Positions 37,052 to 47,059 of a DNA stretch of 64,000 bases are shown here, one piece after another. Source of the stretch: Coptis chinensis (Eukaryota; Streptophyta; Magnoliopsida; Ranunculales; Ranunculaceae); contig CM027377.1 of NCBI GenBank assembly GCA_015680905.1, positions 56,689,501 to 56,753,500 of the forward strand, read 5' to 3'. Positions within the stretch are counted from its first letter, which is position 1; each line of letters begins with the position of its first letter. Made by a program: the position numbers and the translations under genes. The notes beneath the pieces were generated by a model. It was not told the origin of the DNA. It did no database searches and worked only from the letters and a program-made list of their open reading frames with translations.

Positions 37052-40000
37052 CACTACAAGAAAACAGACTATTAGCCACGGACTCCCAGAATTTTTAGCC
37101 ACGGACACAATCTATTGCATGTTTTCCCACGGTTTTCCACCCTAGCTTATTCATTGTTAATGCGTGGCATTAACCCATGAACCCTTTACCTACGGTTATG
37201 CCACAAATTAGCTTGGGGGAGTTTTTAGCGTTGGATTCATGTGTGAAAAGCCCGCGGCTTAAAGTTACTTTTACACCACTGCAAAGCCAGTAGGAACGGA
37301 TCCATTCAATAATAGTTCAAAATTGAAAAAAAAAAAAAAAAACACAAACTCACAAACAATGAATAGTCTCTTGAAGTCTTCGGGGTTCTCATCGTTGTCC
37401 TTCAACCTTGTGCAACAACGAAAAATTTCTTCTCTCTTTCTCCAAACTAGGGTTTCCTCTTATTTACGACATTTTTTTTTATTTTGTTATTTTTTGGCGT
37501 TTTGGATTTACAAGATATGCTTTCGAAAATTGAGTCATCGTGTTCTTCTTTGGAAGCTTGTTTAAAGATAGAATTTTGATGCTATTAAAATTGATAGAGG
37601 TACTTTGTTGCTCATTTTCCTATTGATTTTGATAATTTCAGTAGTAGTGTGTGAATGTTTTGAAATTTTGTGCATTAGGGCTTTTAAGTGTAAAGTGAGT
37701 GCCCAATTTCACCTTTATGGATCGGTTTTATCAAATTGGGTTTTAAAAATGTTGGCTTTGTCAATCTTTCCATCAGTTTGTGGTCATTTATATATTTTTT
37801 TGTTTGAAAATAGAGTCATTTGTTAGTAAATGTCTACTGCCCTTGGAAATCATGAAGAAGTTGGTTGAGCTATTCATAGGACTAACCGGCAGGAAGGTTT
37901 TGCACTAAATGTTACAGAAGTTTGCCATGAACATTGTGTTTCCCTCGAGTCAAGCCCATTCTATAATTCCAGAAGCAAACTAATTTATTTGGTTGTTGTT
38001 TACGTAGTGAGCTAACTTTAATGCCATATATGTCAAATTAAGGAAAAGAAATATAAGAATACTTTGTTACCTGTATTACATCATTGCTATTTGTTATGTG
38101 AACTCGAGGTTAATGCTAGTGGTTACTTGAGTTCCTTGTCCGCATTAGAGAACCTATATAGGTGGAGTGCAACTTATCGATCTACCACAAGCAATTTTTC
38201 AAAAAGAGATGTGATACTAACTCGTCGACAAAAGGAGCGGTATATTTTGATTTTACCCTTCATCATGAACCCCTTTTTATCATAAGTTTCTTGTTAAATA
38301 AAATTATTGTGAGATCTAAAAGGTGGAACATAGTTTCAATCAATTGATCCTACTGGTACCAAGTACAAAATGGATGAGCATGGAGTCATCATTTCTGTCT
38401 AAAGCAATTATTTCATTTATTTGTTTGAATGTGTCCGACAAAGCACAAGCAATGCTTCTATGTTGTTTTGAAAACCGGGTTAGACGGATATGGGATTAAA
38501 TCGGATGGCGGGGATTGTTGAAGTGGAAGCTGGTGGACTATCTTGTGACAAATCTGAAATCAATCTCTCTCGTTCTCTCAACCCACCACCACCACCCTAC
38601 CGGAAGGACCACCATTACCAATATCGCTAGGTGAGTACAACTTTTGCCACCTTAATGTTTCTCGGTGTTCCCTTCATAAGTTTTCAGCTTCTACCACCTT
38701 AATTACATTATGATTTGCATTAGGAAAATGTCATTCCTATCACCCAATTTCATCTTTCATTAGAACTTTGTTTGGGACTTTAACTACCATCTTGATTATT
38801 CATTCTGTCAAAAGTTTGTGTTAATCTGTGTAATTGAGAATGTGCATCATGACCAGTTGTTTTAGTGTATTGTCCTTTTTAGTATTTAAATGTAGTTAGT
38901 GTCAAATTGTCAATAGCTTAGTTGGAGCTTTGTAAGTACAATGCAGTAGTAATGTAGAATAGACAAGACTAAAGAAGAAAACTATACCATCCTAAAGCCA
39001 TGCCTATCTCCAAGTCTTCATTAATTTTGGCAACAAAGTCCATTGAACTTGAACTTAAAGTTCATACTTTTAGGCTTTTAGGTGATGCTAAGAGTAAAAA
39101 GTCTTTGGCTACATCTTTGTCAATTACTGACCCTAATTGCCTATATAATCTTAACTCTTTAAGTCTACTAACAATTTATAAATAAATCCATTGTCATCGA
39201 AGTGAATAATGAGCTTTTCGTAGAATAATTAATATATATCAATTAGTATTTCCGACAATCTTTGTTGTGAATTGTAATGTTGGTTCCGTAGGTCTCGAAG
39301 TCTAAAATCCAAATGCACTACTTATTACAACAATTGATGCATGCATGTACTTGGATAATGTACGGTAATTATCTGGCAAGATCCAAGAACTACATCTTTA
39401 AAGCCTTTCAAAAGGCATCTAATTGATATGAAACTTCCAACAGATCGAACACAACAATTTGAAGAATAATAGAATGTTCCATAAATTACCTCTCAGCTTA
39501 CCAAGATTGAACAATTTTGATAGTTAGATGATTGAACTAAATTGCTACTCTTTTGATTCCCAACTGTGTAAATTATGTTGAACCCTTATGGAGGCCTTTT
39601 CAATGCGATTTTTAGATAACCTCAGTCTCAATATAAGCACTTACAATGTTGATTTAAGGCTTCAAATAGCCGTTAGAAAAAGTGTTGATCAGTTAAATGC
39701 CTTATTCGGGACAAGTCCTTGGCTATTTTTCGTTGATTATTTGACTTCTCTGTTCAATGTATGCGGTTTCATCCAACTTTTTCCTTAATTTCTGGCCAAT
39801 CTTGCAATAAAGTATCCAACAATTCTCACCTATACTTTCTACAACCTAGCTATTGAGCTTTTATAATTTATATATTAATCTTCCTTCAGTTTAAATTTTT
39901 CAAGATGGGAAAGTTGTAACTAGTCTTTGCTTTTACCTAGGTAATTCGATGAACATGTAAACCAAATTAAGTTTTAAATCTCGACATCAATCTCCTTCTA

Positions 40001-42267
40001 GTCTTGACACCGGAGGATCTCTACAATGATGGGAAGGAACGGCTTGGAGTCCATCAATTCAGGAGAATCAACCAACTCATTCTCATTTCAATTCTATAGA
40101 AGTCTCACATAAGCCAACCATGGTATGGCGTTCTACGTAATTGCATTTTCTTTTTTCTCTCTTTCTTATCCTTACTTTAGTATAATTTCAACATTCAATT
40201 TCCTGTTTAACACTTTAAAAACTTGATTTATGCGGGATAGCGTGATGTCGGCCTGGCCGAAGAGATCTCACGGTGAGAATGGGCTCTTTGGCATATTCAC
40301 AGATTATCTGTTAAAATATGTACCTTAGTATTAGTTATAAGCTTCTATCATAGCATGGTCATAGCTTCTAGAACATATAGTGAAGGTTAGACAAAGGTGG
40401 ACTAATCTGAATTGTCGACCTTCATAAATCGGTTAATCGGAGTTAGACATTTGAAACTTTAGTAGTTTGTTTTCATTAATTATGCATGATATTTACCTTT
40501 ATTTAATGAATTACTTGTAGTTGGCAGTGAACATATATATATTTCCATAAACAATTGATTTCTCATAGTTTATTTCCTTTCATTACATGTAGAAGTTCTT
40601 TTTAATCGGTCATATATTCATGTTCTATTCTCTTATTAAAAAAAATGATGGGCCTTGCCTTTCATGCAAGGGACTGACTTGACAAAGGGGTACCCTTACC
40701 ATTTTAATTTTCCATAGACACTTTATCCCTCCCTTGTTAGTTTCTCAATGTAATCGATGCATAATTTTCTTTGGTACAAGTGTACAACTGCCTTGAGAAT
40801 CAAAACCTTAGTGTGGGGTTTTGTTTGTTGAGTCTTATGGTAAGTAGATTTCAGATTGTGTGTGTGTGTGTTTTTTCCCGTTTGTATCTTTCTAATTTCT
40901 CTTCCGCTCTCTACATATATGAGAATTGGGATGGCATTCCATCTACTAGAAGTGTAACCATCCATGCTTGGATTCTGAGAAAGATCTTGTACTTTGTGCT
41001 TGGATTTTGTCAACCATTTATTGAGTTTTTCATGTAGTCATATGTGCTCCCAACCTACCGGTAGCATTTTTGAGTTGCTTACGTGCCTTGTTTTACTTCC
41101 ACCACAATTTGCATACTTTACTTTGGTAGGCATAGAGCCCTTTATTACTTCTTTCGCTACTTACAAGGCTTCCACAACACTAAGTAGCTTTGTTTAGAAA
41201 TCATTTTGATCTCAAATAGGGTGAGTCTTTGTCTTAGATTTAATTTCATACTTTGTAAATGTTAGTTTTAGTAAAACTTTTTCCTTGCAACAAGTTGTTG
41301 GGAATAGCTTTAGCAATACATTAAGGGTTGTTGAACTTGTTGATCTTACATAGCTATGTAGCAGCCATGCACTAGATCTTTTGCTAGCCATGTATAGTAA
41401 GCCCAGTTTTCTATTTCCGGTTTATTTTTATTAATGGGAGTTGGGTTGGATATTAGTTACATTAGATTTTTATTCATGTCTTGTAACTAAAGTTATTCTT
41501 ATCGATTTTAATAACGTTCCCATATTAGTTCGCGTTATTTTCTTGGTATCTTGGATATTATGATGATTTGGCATAGTCAAGACATCTATGTGTTTGTATT
41601 TGGCATTACTAATTAAGTTCTTATACTTTAGTGTTGAACTATGACAGATTTTAGGATCGACATTGTAGCACTTGGAGAAGTTCACATGAGTTTACGATGG
41701 CGGAAGAATGGCAGAAGAACAAAGAAAGCACTTTTGCCCAAGGGTTGTCTACCTGTTCTTCGAAGAATTCTTTCTTGTTTACATTATTTGTCTTTCATTT
41801 CATGAAGAATGAGAACAAAAATACGGTTTAGTCGTAAATATTTTTAGCATTAGTTAGGTTTTGATTGTATGATTTAGTCAATGGAATTCTATTTTTTAGG
41901 ATGAATGGAAATGGTGATTTTGTGGTGTAGGATTGTTATGGGAGTTTTGTTAGGTGATTGGTACGTTTCTGTTGATTGCGGTGAAGAATTAAAATATCAT
42001 TATTTTTTTTTAAAGAAAAAAGAACTTTGCCACGGTCTAGAACTGTCGCCAAAATGTTATTTCCCACGGTCTAAAACTGTAGGAAAAAGTAACCTTTTCC
42101 CACGGTCTAAAACTGTAGGGAAAAACCGACCTTTTTCCACGGTCATGGCGTGGGTAGATCATTCCGACGCACAAAAAGCCTTAGCGGTCTGCGATGGTCC
42201 AAAACCGTGGGAAAAGTGCTTTTCCCACGGTTTTGGACCGTGGCTAATAGTCTGTTTTCTTGTAGTG
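37052..42267. mobile_element. Non-autonomous CACTA (En/Spm) transposon, 5.2 kb
   Basis: The ends are perfect 30-bp inverted repeats starting CACTACAAGAAAACAGAC, with a 3-bp duplication GAA on both sides (37,049-37,051 and 42,268-42,270). Subterminal copies of CCACGG and CCCACGGTCTAAAACTGT lie near both ends, densest at 42,020-42,250, as is usual for transposase-binding regions of this superfamily. No transposase-like coding sequence is visible in the 5.2 kb. The uninterrupted target survives in the sister LTR at about 53,996-54,012. Confidence 0.95.
37100..42000. other. CACTA interior with exon-like scraps of unknown origin
   Basis: No long open frame exists. Two short stretches look like former exons: 37,362-37,480, which opens with a Ser/Leu/Arg-rich peptide of organelle-presequence character (MNSLLKSSGFSSLSFNLVQQ), and 38,345-38,402, which ends DPTGTKYKMDEHGVIISV and a stop. 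I cannot name either. A GT-repeat lies at about 40,857-40,872. The rest is AT-rich with nothing recognised. Confidence 0.35.
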
Positions 42268-42420
42268 GAAAGATGAGACTGGACTTCGGTTTTGAAGTTG
42301 CCTACGTACCCAAAGATATTGTTTGGGATCAAGTCTCGATTGCGTAGTTCTGGAAAAATGACTAAGGTTGGATTTTATAGGTAGCATTGGTGATAGTTAC
42401 TTCCTCGTTCTCAATATTCC

Positions 42421-42918
42421 AATCGTGGGATGAAGTTGGAGAACTGGCGGGAGAACCGGCTCAATCATGGGATGAAGTTCGAGAAGCTGGCGGGACATTT
42501 GTCGGCTCGTGGGATGAAGTTGGAGAACTGGCGAGACATCTGTCAGCTCGTGGAATGAAGTTGGAGGCTGGCGGAGGCTGTCATTTCGTGGGATGAAGTT
42601 GGAGAATTGGCGGGACATCTGTCATTTCGTGGGATGAAGTTAGAGAAGCTGGCGGGACACATCCGGCTCGTGGGATGAAGTTAGAACTGGCGGGACATTC
42701 ATTTCGTAGGATGAAGTTGAGAATGGCGGGGAGAACCGCTGTCGGCTTCGTGGGATGAAGTCGAGGCTGGCGGAAAACCTGTCGATTCGTGGGATGAAGT
42801 CGAGGCTGGCGGGACATCTGTCATCTCGTGGATTGAAGTTGGAGAACTGGTAAGCGGAAGAACTGTCAGCTCGTGGGATGAAGTTGGAGAACTGGCGGGA
42901 GAACTGTCAGCTCGTGGA
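42421..42918 (-). repeat. 41-bp minisatellite in the Tat-2 3' LTR (12 units)
   Basis: About twelve degenerate units of the form TCGTGGGATGAAGTTGGAGA followed by ACTGGCGGGAGAACTGTCAG-like sequence. The unit is 41 bp in its least altered copies. The array matches the one at 54,161-54,655 unit for unit. Confidence 0.92.
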
Positions 42919-42925
42919 ATATAGG

Positions 42926-43195
42926 CTTTGAGCATGGGCTTTTTCATAGATAAGCTCTGAGCATGGGCTCTGAGCGTGGGCTTGTTTATAGTTGGGCTCT
43001 GAGCGTGGGCTTGTTTATAGTTAAGCTCTGAGCATGGGCTCTGAGCGTGGGCTTGTTTATAGTTGGGCTCTGAGCGTGGGCTTGTTTATAGTTAAGCTCT
43101 GAGCATGGGCTCTGAGTGTGGGCTTGTTTATAGTTGGGCTCTGAGCATGGGCTTGTTTATAGTTGGGCTCTGAGCATGGGCTTGTATTGAATTGG
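42926..43195 (-). repeat. 29-bp minisatellite in the Tat-2 3' LTR
   Basis: Repeats of GGGCTCTGAGCGTGGGCTTG plus TTTATAGTT, with shorter units of CTCTGAGCATGGG inserted. It lies next to the 41-bp array and recurs in the 5' LTR at 54,665-54,917. Confidence 0.9.
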
Positions 43196-43345
43196 GCTTA
43201 TATTGGGCCACATTTGTGGGGGCCGGAACATCGCCTTCTCTTTGTTACATGGGCAAGGCCTGTGTGGGAAAGAAGTATTAATATTTATGGTACTTGGTAG
43301 GTTAGTAAATTGGTAAAAAATGATGGGTGTTGAAGGCAAATAGGA

Positions 43346-43366
43346 TTTTTTTTTTTTTTTTTTTTT
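43346..43366 (-). other. Poly(A) tract (21 nt, minus strand) behind the host-derived gene
   Basis: A pure run of 21 T on the plus strand, which is A on the minus strand. It lies 190 bp downstream of the stop codon of the gene at 43,558-44,433, where an mRNA poly(A) tail would fall, and points to capture from a processed mRNA. Confidence 0.7.
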
Positions 43367-43557
43367 AGGTGAGAATATGAGATTATAGTAATAACCTGAA
43401 ACAAGCTCTTCATCAACTGTGTTGACATATTCAAAATTGTATGGATAGATTTACATGGATCATGGATGGGTCATGGAATTACATATTTCTGTTTGTAAAT
43501 GGTCAATATTGATGGTATTACAACTTACAAGGATAGCAAAGATTAAAAGATCCTGGA

Positions 43558-44433
43558 CTAATCATCTCCTTTGGTTGTTGGGGAGCTGACAGGCACAGCT
43601 GAAAGTGGGGGACGCAAGAGAAGATATAATGCAGGGCCCAAGAATGGAATTACTGTTAAAGGCAGGATCCAAGAACCTTTGTTTGTCCATTTCCGAGCAG
43701 TCATATCATTGTATACCCAGAAAGGAGCAAACGTCGATAGTAGAGTGAAATCAAGAGATGTGACATGGATAAATTTGCTCTCTCTGCAGTACTGATAAAA
43801 TTCCGTCCACACATCTGCATTAGCTAGAGCTGCGTATGCAAATACACCTAAACCACCAAAACATGAAAGCACTAGGAATGGCCAGACACGGACTCCATCT
43901 TTTGAGCTTCTACCGCTTGGAAGGAGAAGCATACTGTAACTTATGGGCCACAAACCCATGATATACCATAACGACACAAGCACTTTATTCATCTCAAATC
44001 CATCATCTCCCTTCAAATTCAGGAGCTTTTCCAGAAAGTACATATCCCTAGACGGAGTTTGGTTTGGGGTGAGCACGAAAACGTAATACATGAGACCAGT
44101 CCACAATGCAAATAGCAGAATTGAAGTAGTCCAGTCTCTTTCAGTACCCAGCTTATTACTATTATTCTCAACAGAAGGAACAATAGGCTCTTCTTCGGGT
44201 AAAGTTTCTTTTGGGTTCTCAGTGTTGAGGGAGTTGTGACAGATTCGAAGAACACCATTTATTTTCCATTTTGTAGATAATGTACTAGTTGAAACTGAGA
44301 GACCGTTGCATAGTTTTAAAGATACTTTGAGAAATGAAGTTACTTTAGGCTTTGGACGAGGTTCACAAGGGACCCGAATTGAGAATTTTGGAGAAGAAAA
44401 ATTGCCAGAGATGAGGCTGGAACTGGGAAACAT
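43558..44433 (-). CDS. Intronless chloroplast-type multi-pass membrane protein gene inside Tat-2 (retrocopy)
   Basis: An uninterrupted 291-codon frame. Residues 1 to about 60 are rich in Ser, Lys and Arg with few acids (MFPSSSLISGNFSSPKFSIR), as in chloroplast transit peptides; an acidic linker follows (about 75-95). Five hydrophobic segments lie at about 101-121, 150-171, 183-205, 226-242 and 252-274, with WYIMGLWPISYSMLLLPSGR and TFAPFWVYNDMTARKW around them. The layout fits the conserved plastid or thylakoid-envelope proteins of unknown function in plants; I cannot give a symbol. It has no intron, is followed by a poly(A) tract, and lies in the sense orientation between the Tat-2 antisense gene and the 3' LTR. 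I infer it is an mRNA copy of a host gene; expression is unknown. Confidence 0.8.
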   Translation of the reverse strand: MFPSSSLISGNFSSPKFSIRVPCEPRPKPKVTSFLKVSLKLCNGLSVSTSTLSTKWKINGVLRICHNSLNTENPKETLPEEEPIVPSVENNSNKLGTERDWTTSILLFALWTGLMYYVFVLTPNQTPSRDMYFLEKLLNLKGDDGFEMNKVLVSLWYIMGLWPISYSMLLLPSGRSSKDGVRVWPFLVLSCFGGLGVFAYAALANADVWTEFYQYCRESKFIHVTSLDFTLLSTFAPFWVYNDMTARKWTNKGSWILPLTVIPFLGPALYLLLRPPLSAVPVSSPTTKGDD

Positions 44434-44589
44434 GCTTGGGATGGAGAGTGATGACTTTAACTTGGTCTCTTTGTCAAAGCTAATCAGCTTGAGGTTGATT
44501 GTTTGGGTAAAGATTCCGGTCCATCATCACTGAGTCATTGATGCGAATGGGTTTAACCACATCGAATCTACTTAATTTGAAGATCCCCT

Positions 44590-44830
44590 ACAACGGCAAT
44601 TTGAAAAAATAGATTGTTATGAAACCAGTGGGGGCAATTCGACCTCAGCGGCAATTCATGATCAAGTCCAGCGGTAATTCAAACTTCTGCGGCAATCTAA
44701 ACTTGAGCGGCAATTCAAACTTCTGCGGCAATCTAAACTCGAGCGGCAATTCATGATCAAGTCCAGCGGTAATTCAAACTTCCGCGGCAATCTAAACTCG
44801 AGCGGCATCGACAGTTCAAAGATTCGGCAT
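44590..44830 (-). repeat. Degenerate tandem repeat (GCGGCAATTCAAACTT type) in Tat-2 3' region
   Basis: Alternating units of GCGGCAATTC, AAACTTCTGCGGCAATCTAA and ATGATCAAGTCCAGCGGTAA recur; a block of about 90 bp is repeated nearly exactly (starting near 44,654 and 44,748). It separates the two host-derived segments. Confidence 0.8.
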
Positions 44831-44944
44831 CACGGGATCGGCAAAAGTGATCGAAGCAACTGCTCAAAGAGATCGTTCGGCATGTCTTACACGTTGGGTC
44901 GGCAATTAATTAAATCCGCAACTTTCTTTTCCAAAAAATTCATC

Positions 44945-45395
44945 AGTGCGAAGCCATGACAACAATCAACTCTGAAATGGCCTTGAAGACACCTAAACTC
45001 AGCTCGTCCAGTATCAATTTAACAGCTTTAACAAGTACAGGCCGTTTAGTATACCATGCTTCAGCCAATCTGGGCAAGAGATGCTTTACTACACAACGAG
45101 CTCCATATGTTATAGGGTCTTCCTTTAGCCTTCAGATCCCGAGAACATGCCCAGACCCTCAATAGAAGTTCAAAAGCTAAATTCAGAAACGACATGACAA
45201 ACAGCTTGACACCAGCATTTGAAGGCATTAGCAAATATTGGCCACTACATATCCTTAACATTTCCAAGAATAGGTAAAACTCGGGACAGGACATCTTTCA
45301 GCCGTGGAGTAAACTGTGAAGCTTCAACTGAAGCAAAATCTGCAAGGATTTGAACCGTAGCTGGTAGGGAAGAATTAGGCCCCGACAAGTGCACA
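44945..45395 (-). pseudogene. Captured fragment of a SHOOT GRAVITROPISM 6-like HEAT-repeat gene
   Basis: On the minus strand two protein blocks are readable: [20 protein letters not shown] with [28 protein letters not shown] and [15 protein letters not shown]; then [19 protein letters not shown] with [20 protein letters not shown] and VVMASH. Both match, from memory, separate stretches of the plant HEAT-repeat protein SGR6, which acts in vacuolar membrane dynamics and gravitropism. In the normal protein these stretches are far apart; here they are joined within a few codons, with no introns inside each block. It carries stops and is a relic, in the same orientation as the element. Confidence 0.8.
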
Positions 45396-45970
45396 AAAAT
45401 TTCTTATATCATCAGATCAGGCAAATGAGAACCTATATGCTCTAATCCACATAATTTTTCGGAATGTGATTACAAGGATTCTTATGTATGAATGGAAGCA
45501 CACCATGTAATCAAGGAATCAAAATGAGAGAGTTAGGATACATTACATTACACTACACTCGAACAGAATAGCAAGAATCAAGAAGCAATAAAGGGTGGAG
45601 TGAAGGGATGACTTTTAGTGAATAGATGGAGGCTACTCGAACAAGTGATGATTCGTCAGCGGGAGAAGAAACGAGGACGTGTATTGCATCTGGTAATTGA
45701 ATTTTTCACTGAATTGATCGGCTAGTTGATCGGCATGTTTCGATCCGCCAAATTCAAACTTTTAGTGAGTTATGTTGAAGATAAACTAATATAACAAGGT
45801 CGGTTGAAGATGCTGCAATTAATTTCCAAATTCGAATTCACACTTCATATATAACAAGGTCTCTTGAAGATAACCTAATAAAAGGGCGAAGCTTAAGTTT
45901 AATTAGGAAAGTGATTGTTGGGTCGGTGTTGAAAATCTAGTCCTATTGGTATCTGGCTCACGGAGTTAGA
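45396..45970. other. Tat-2 region upstream of the antisense gene
   Basis: No gene recognised. A short degenerate repeat (ATAACAAGGTC-GTTGAAGAT) occurs at about 45,789 and 45,850. It probably contains regulatory sequence for the antisense gene. Confidence 0.4.
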
Positions 45971-45975
45971 ATATC

Positions 45976-45984
45976 TATAAAAGG
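45976..45984 (+). promoter_or_regulatory. TATA box for the Tat-2 antisense gene
   Basis: TATAAAAGG on the plus strand, about 200 bp before the antisense coding exon. A 5' leader of about 100 bp follows, ending in the splice-donor-like AAG/GTATGT at 46,103/46,104. Confidence 0.6.
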
Positions 45985-46103
45985 AGAACTCATGGGAGCA
46001 AAATAATTATCGGACTTAAAAGATAGAGATAGCTAGAATTGAGAAGAGAAGAATAAAAGTTCAAATTATCTCCTTCGTGTTCTTGTTTTACTTTGGCAGT
46101 AAG

Positions 46104-46124
46104 GTATGTTTTTATTAACCGTTC

Positions 46125-46155
<31 letters not shown>

Positions 46156-46853
46156 GAGTAACACATTATTTTTTCTATTAGGCGTCGAAGCTTGGGGATT
46201 GTGCTAAAGAAATCTTAGAAGCAAAAGAAAATTATAAGATTAAAACCAGTGAATATGCGAGATTGAAAAATATTTGGAAAGAGAGAGAGCTCATCTTTCA
46301 GGAGAATGAACATTTGAGAGGAGTAATTTTGAGAAATGAAGTAGTTTTGCACGACTATGAGATGAAAATGAATATCATGAAAGCTGAAGTGTCGAAACAG
46401 AATCAAGAAATTGTTGTTCTCAAGAAGCAGAAGGTTTTGAGTGATGAAGTTTCGATTTTAAAATGTGAGAAATTGGAATTGGCAAAACGAGTTTGCGAGG
46501 CTGAGGGGATTAGAGGAGACTACAAGGTACTATTGGAAGAGAATGCATTTTTGAAGAAGGAGTTAGATGAATGTCATGAGAGAGTGGAAAATTTTAGAGT
46601 AGGGTGTGAAGAGAAGGATGATATAATTGAGAAGCATGCAGTTGAAATTAAGAAATCTGGGGCGGTGTTGCGTGAAGCATCGGCAAGTGTTGGACTTTGG
46701 AAATCAAGAGATTCTGAGAAACGGGAAAAATTGCAGCAAGTTGTCGATTATTATACTATGTGTTATAGGAAGTTGGAAGATGTATCTCCGTCGGATCTAT
46801 TAGGTGTTCCAGTTCCAGTGGAGGATAGCATTATGCCGCAACTTCTTGAGTGA
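46104..46853 (+). CDS. Tat-2 antisense gene: coiled-coil protein behind a short intron
   Basis: The open frame runs from the acceptor-like TTCTATTAG/GCG at 46,182 to a stop at 46,851-46,853, about 223 codons. No ATG is seen at its beginning in this exon, so the true start is unclear; the first internal ATG may be used. The product is rich in Glu, Lys and Leu with long heptad-like stretches (KLELAKRVCEAEGIRGDYKV), so a coiled coil is likely. A putative 78-bp intron (46,104-46,181) contains 29 consecutive T. Position and strand, opposite to pol and after integrase, match the antisense gene of Tat-1; known for Tat elements, function unknown. Confidence 0.65.
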
Positions 46854-47059
46854 AGTTTTTATTCTTTATTGTTATGATGATGTGAGGTTAGGTTACGGTT
46901 TTTTCTTTCTCAATTATGTTTCTTTTTTCCACTGTATTCATGATATTTGGTTTTTATCTATTTTTTATTAGATTGGTAATCAGAATAGGTCGGTCAAAAT
47001 ATATAATAGTTGTGTAATCTGGTTTTGAGGTAGGTCGGCAAAATAGATATAAGTATTAA

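Larger units (their letters stand above)
36965..43230 (-). repeat. Tat-2 3' LTR, split by a CACTA transposon
   Basis: The LTR parts are 36,965-37,051 and 42,268-43,230, together about 1047 bp once the duplicated GAA is counted out. They align with the 5' LTR at 53,934-54,958. The minus-strand TATAAAATCC at 42,371-42,380 is a likely core promoter, about 30 bp before the GAACTACG leader motif. Confidence 0.9.

Noticed and set aside
42397-42947. Several overlapping minus-strand open frames rich in HPT and PAS repeats
   Set aside because: They are translations of the 41-bp LTR minisatellite.
42421-43195. A CRISPR-like array
   Set aside because: Repeats are contiguous with no unique spacers, and the genome is a plant's.
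43231-44590. The membrane-protein gene as an ordinary host locus between two unrelated LTRs
   Set aside because: The GGTAT duplication at both outer ends of Tat-2, a purine tract beside the LTR at 43,231, and the poly(A) tract place it inside the element.
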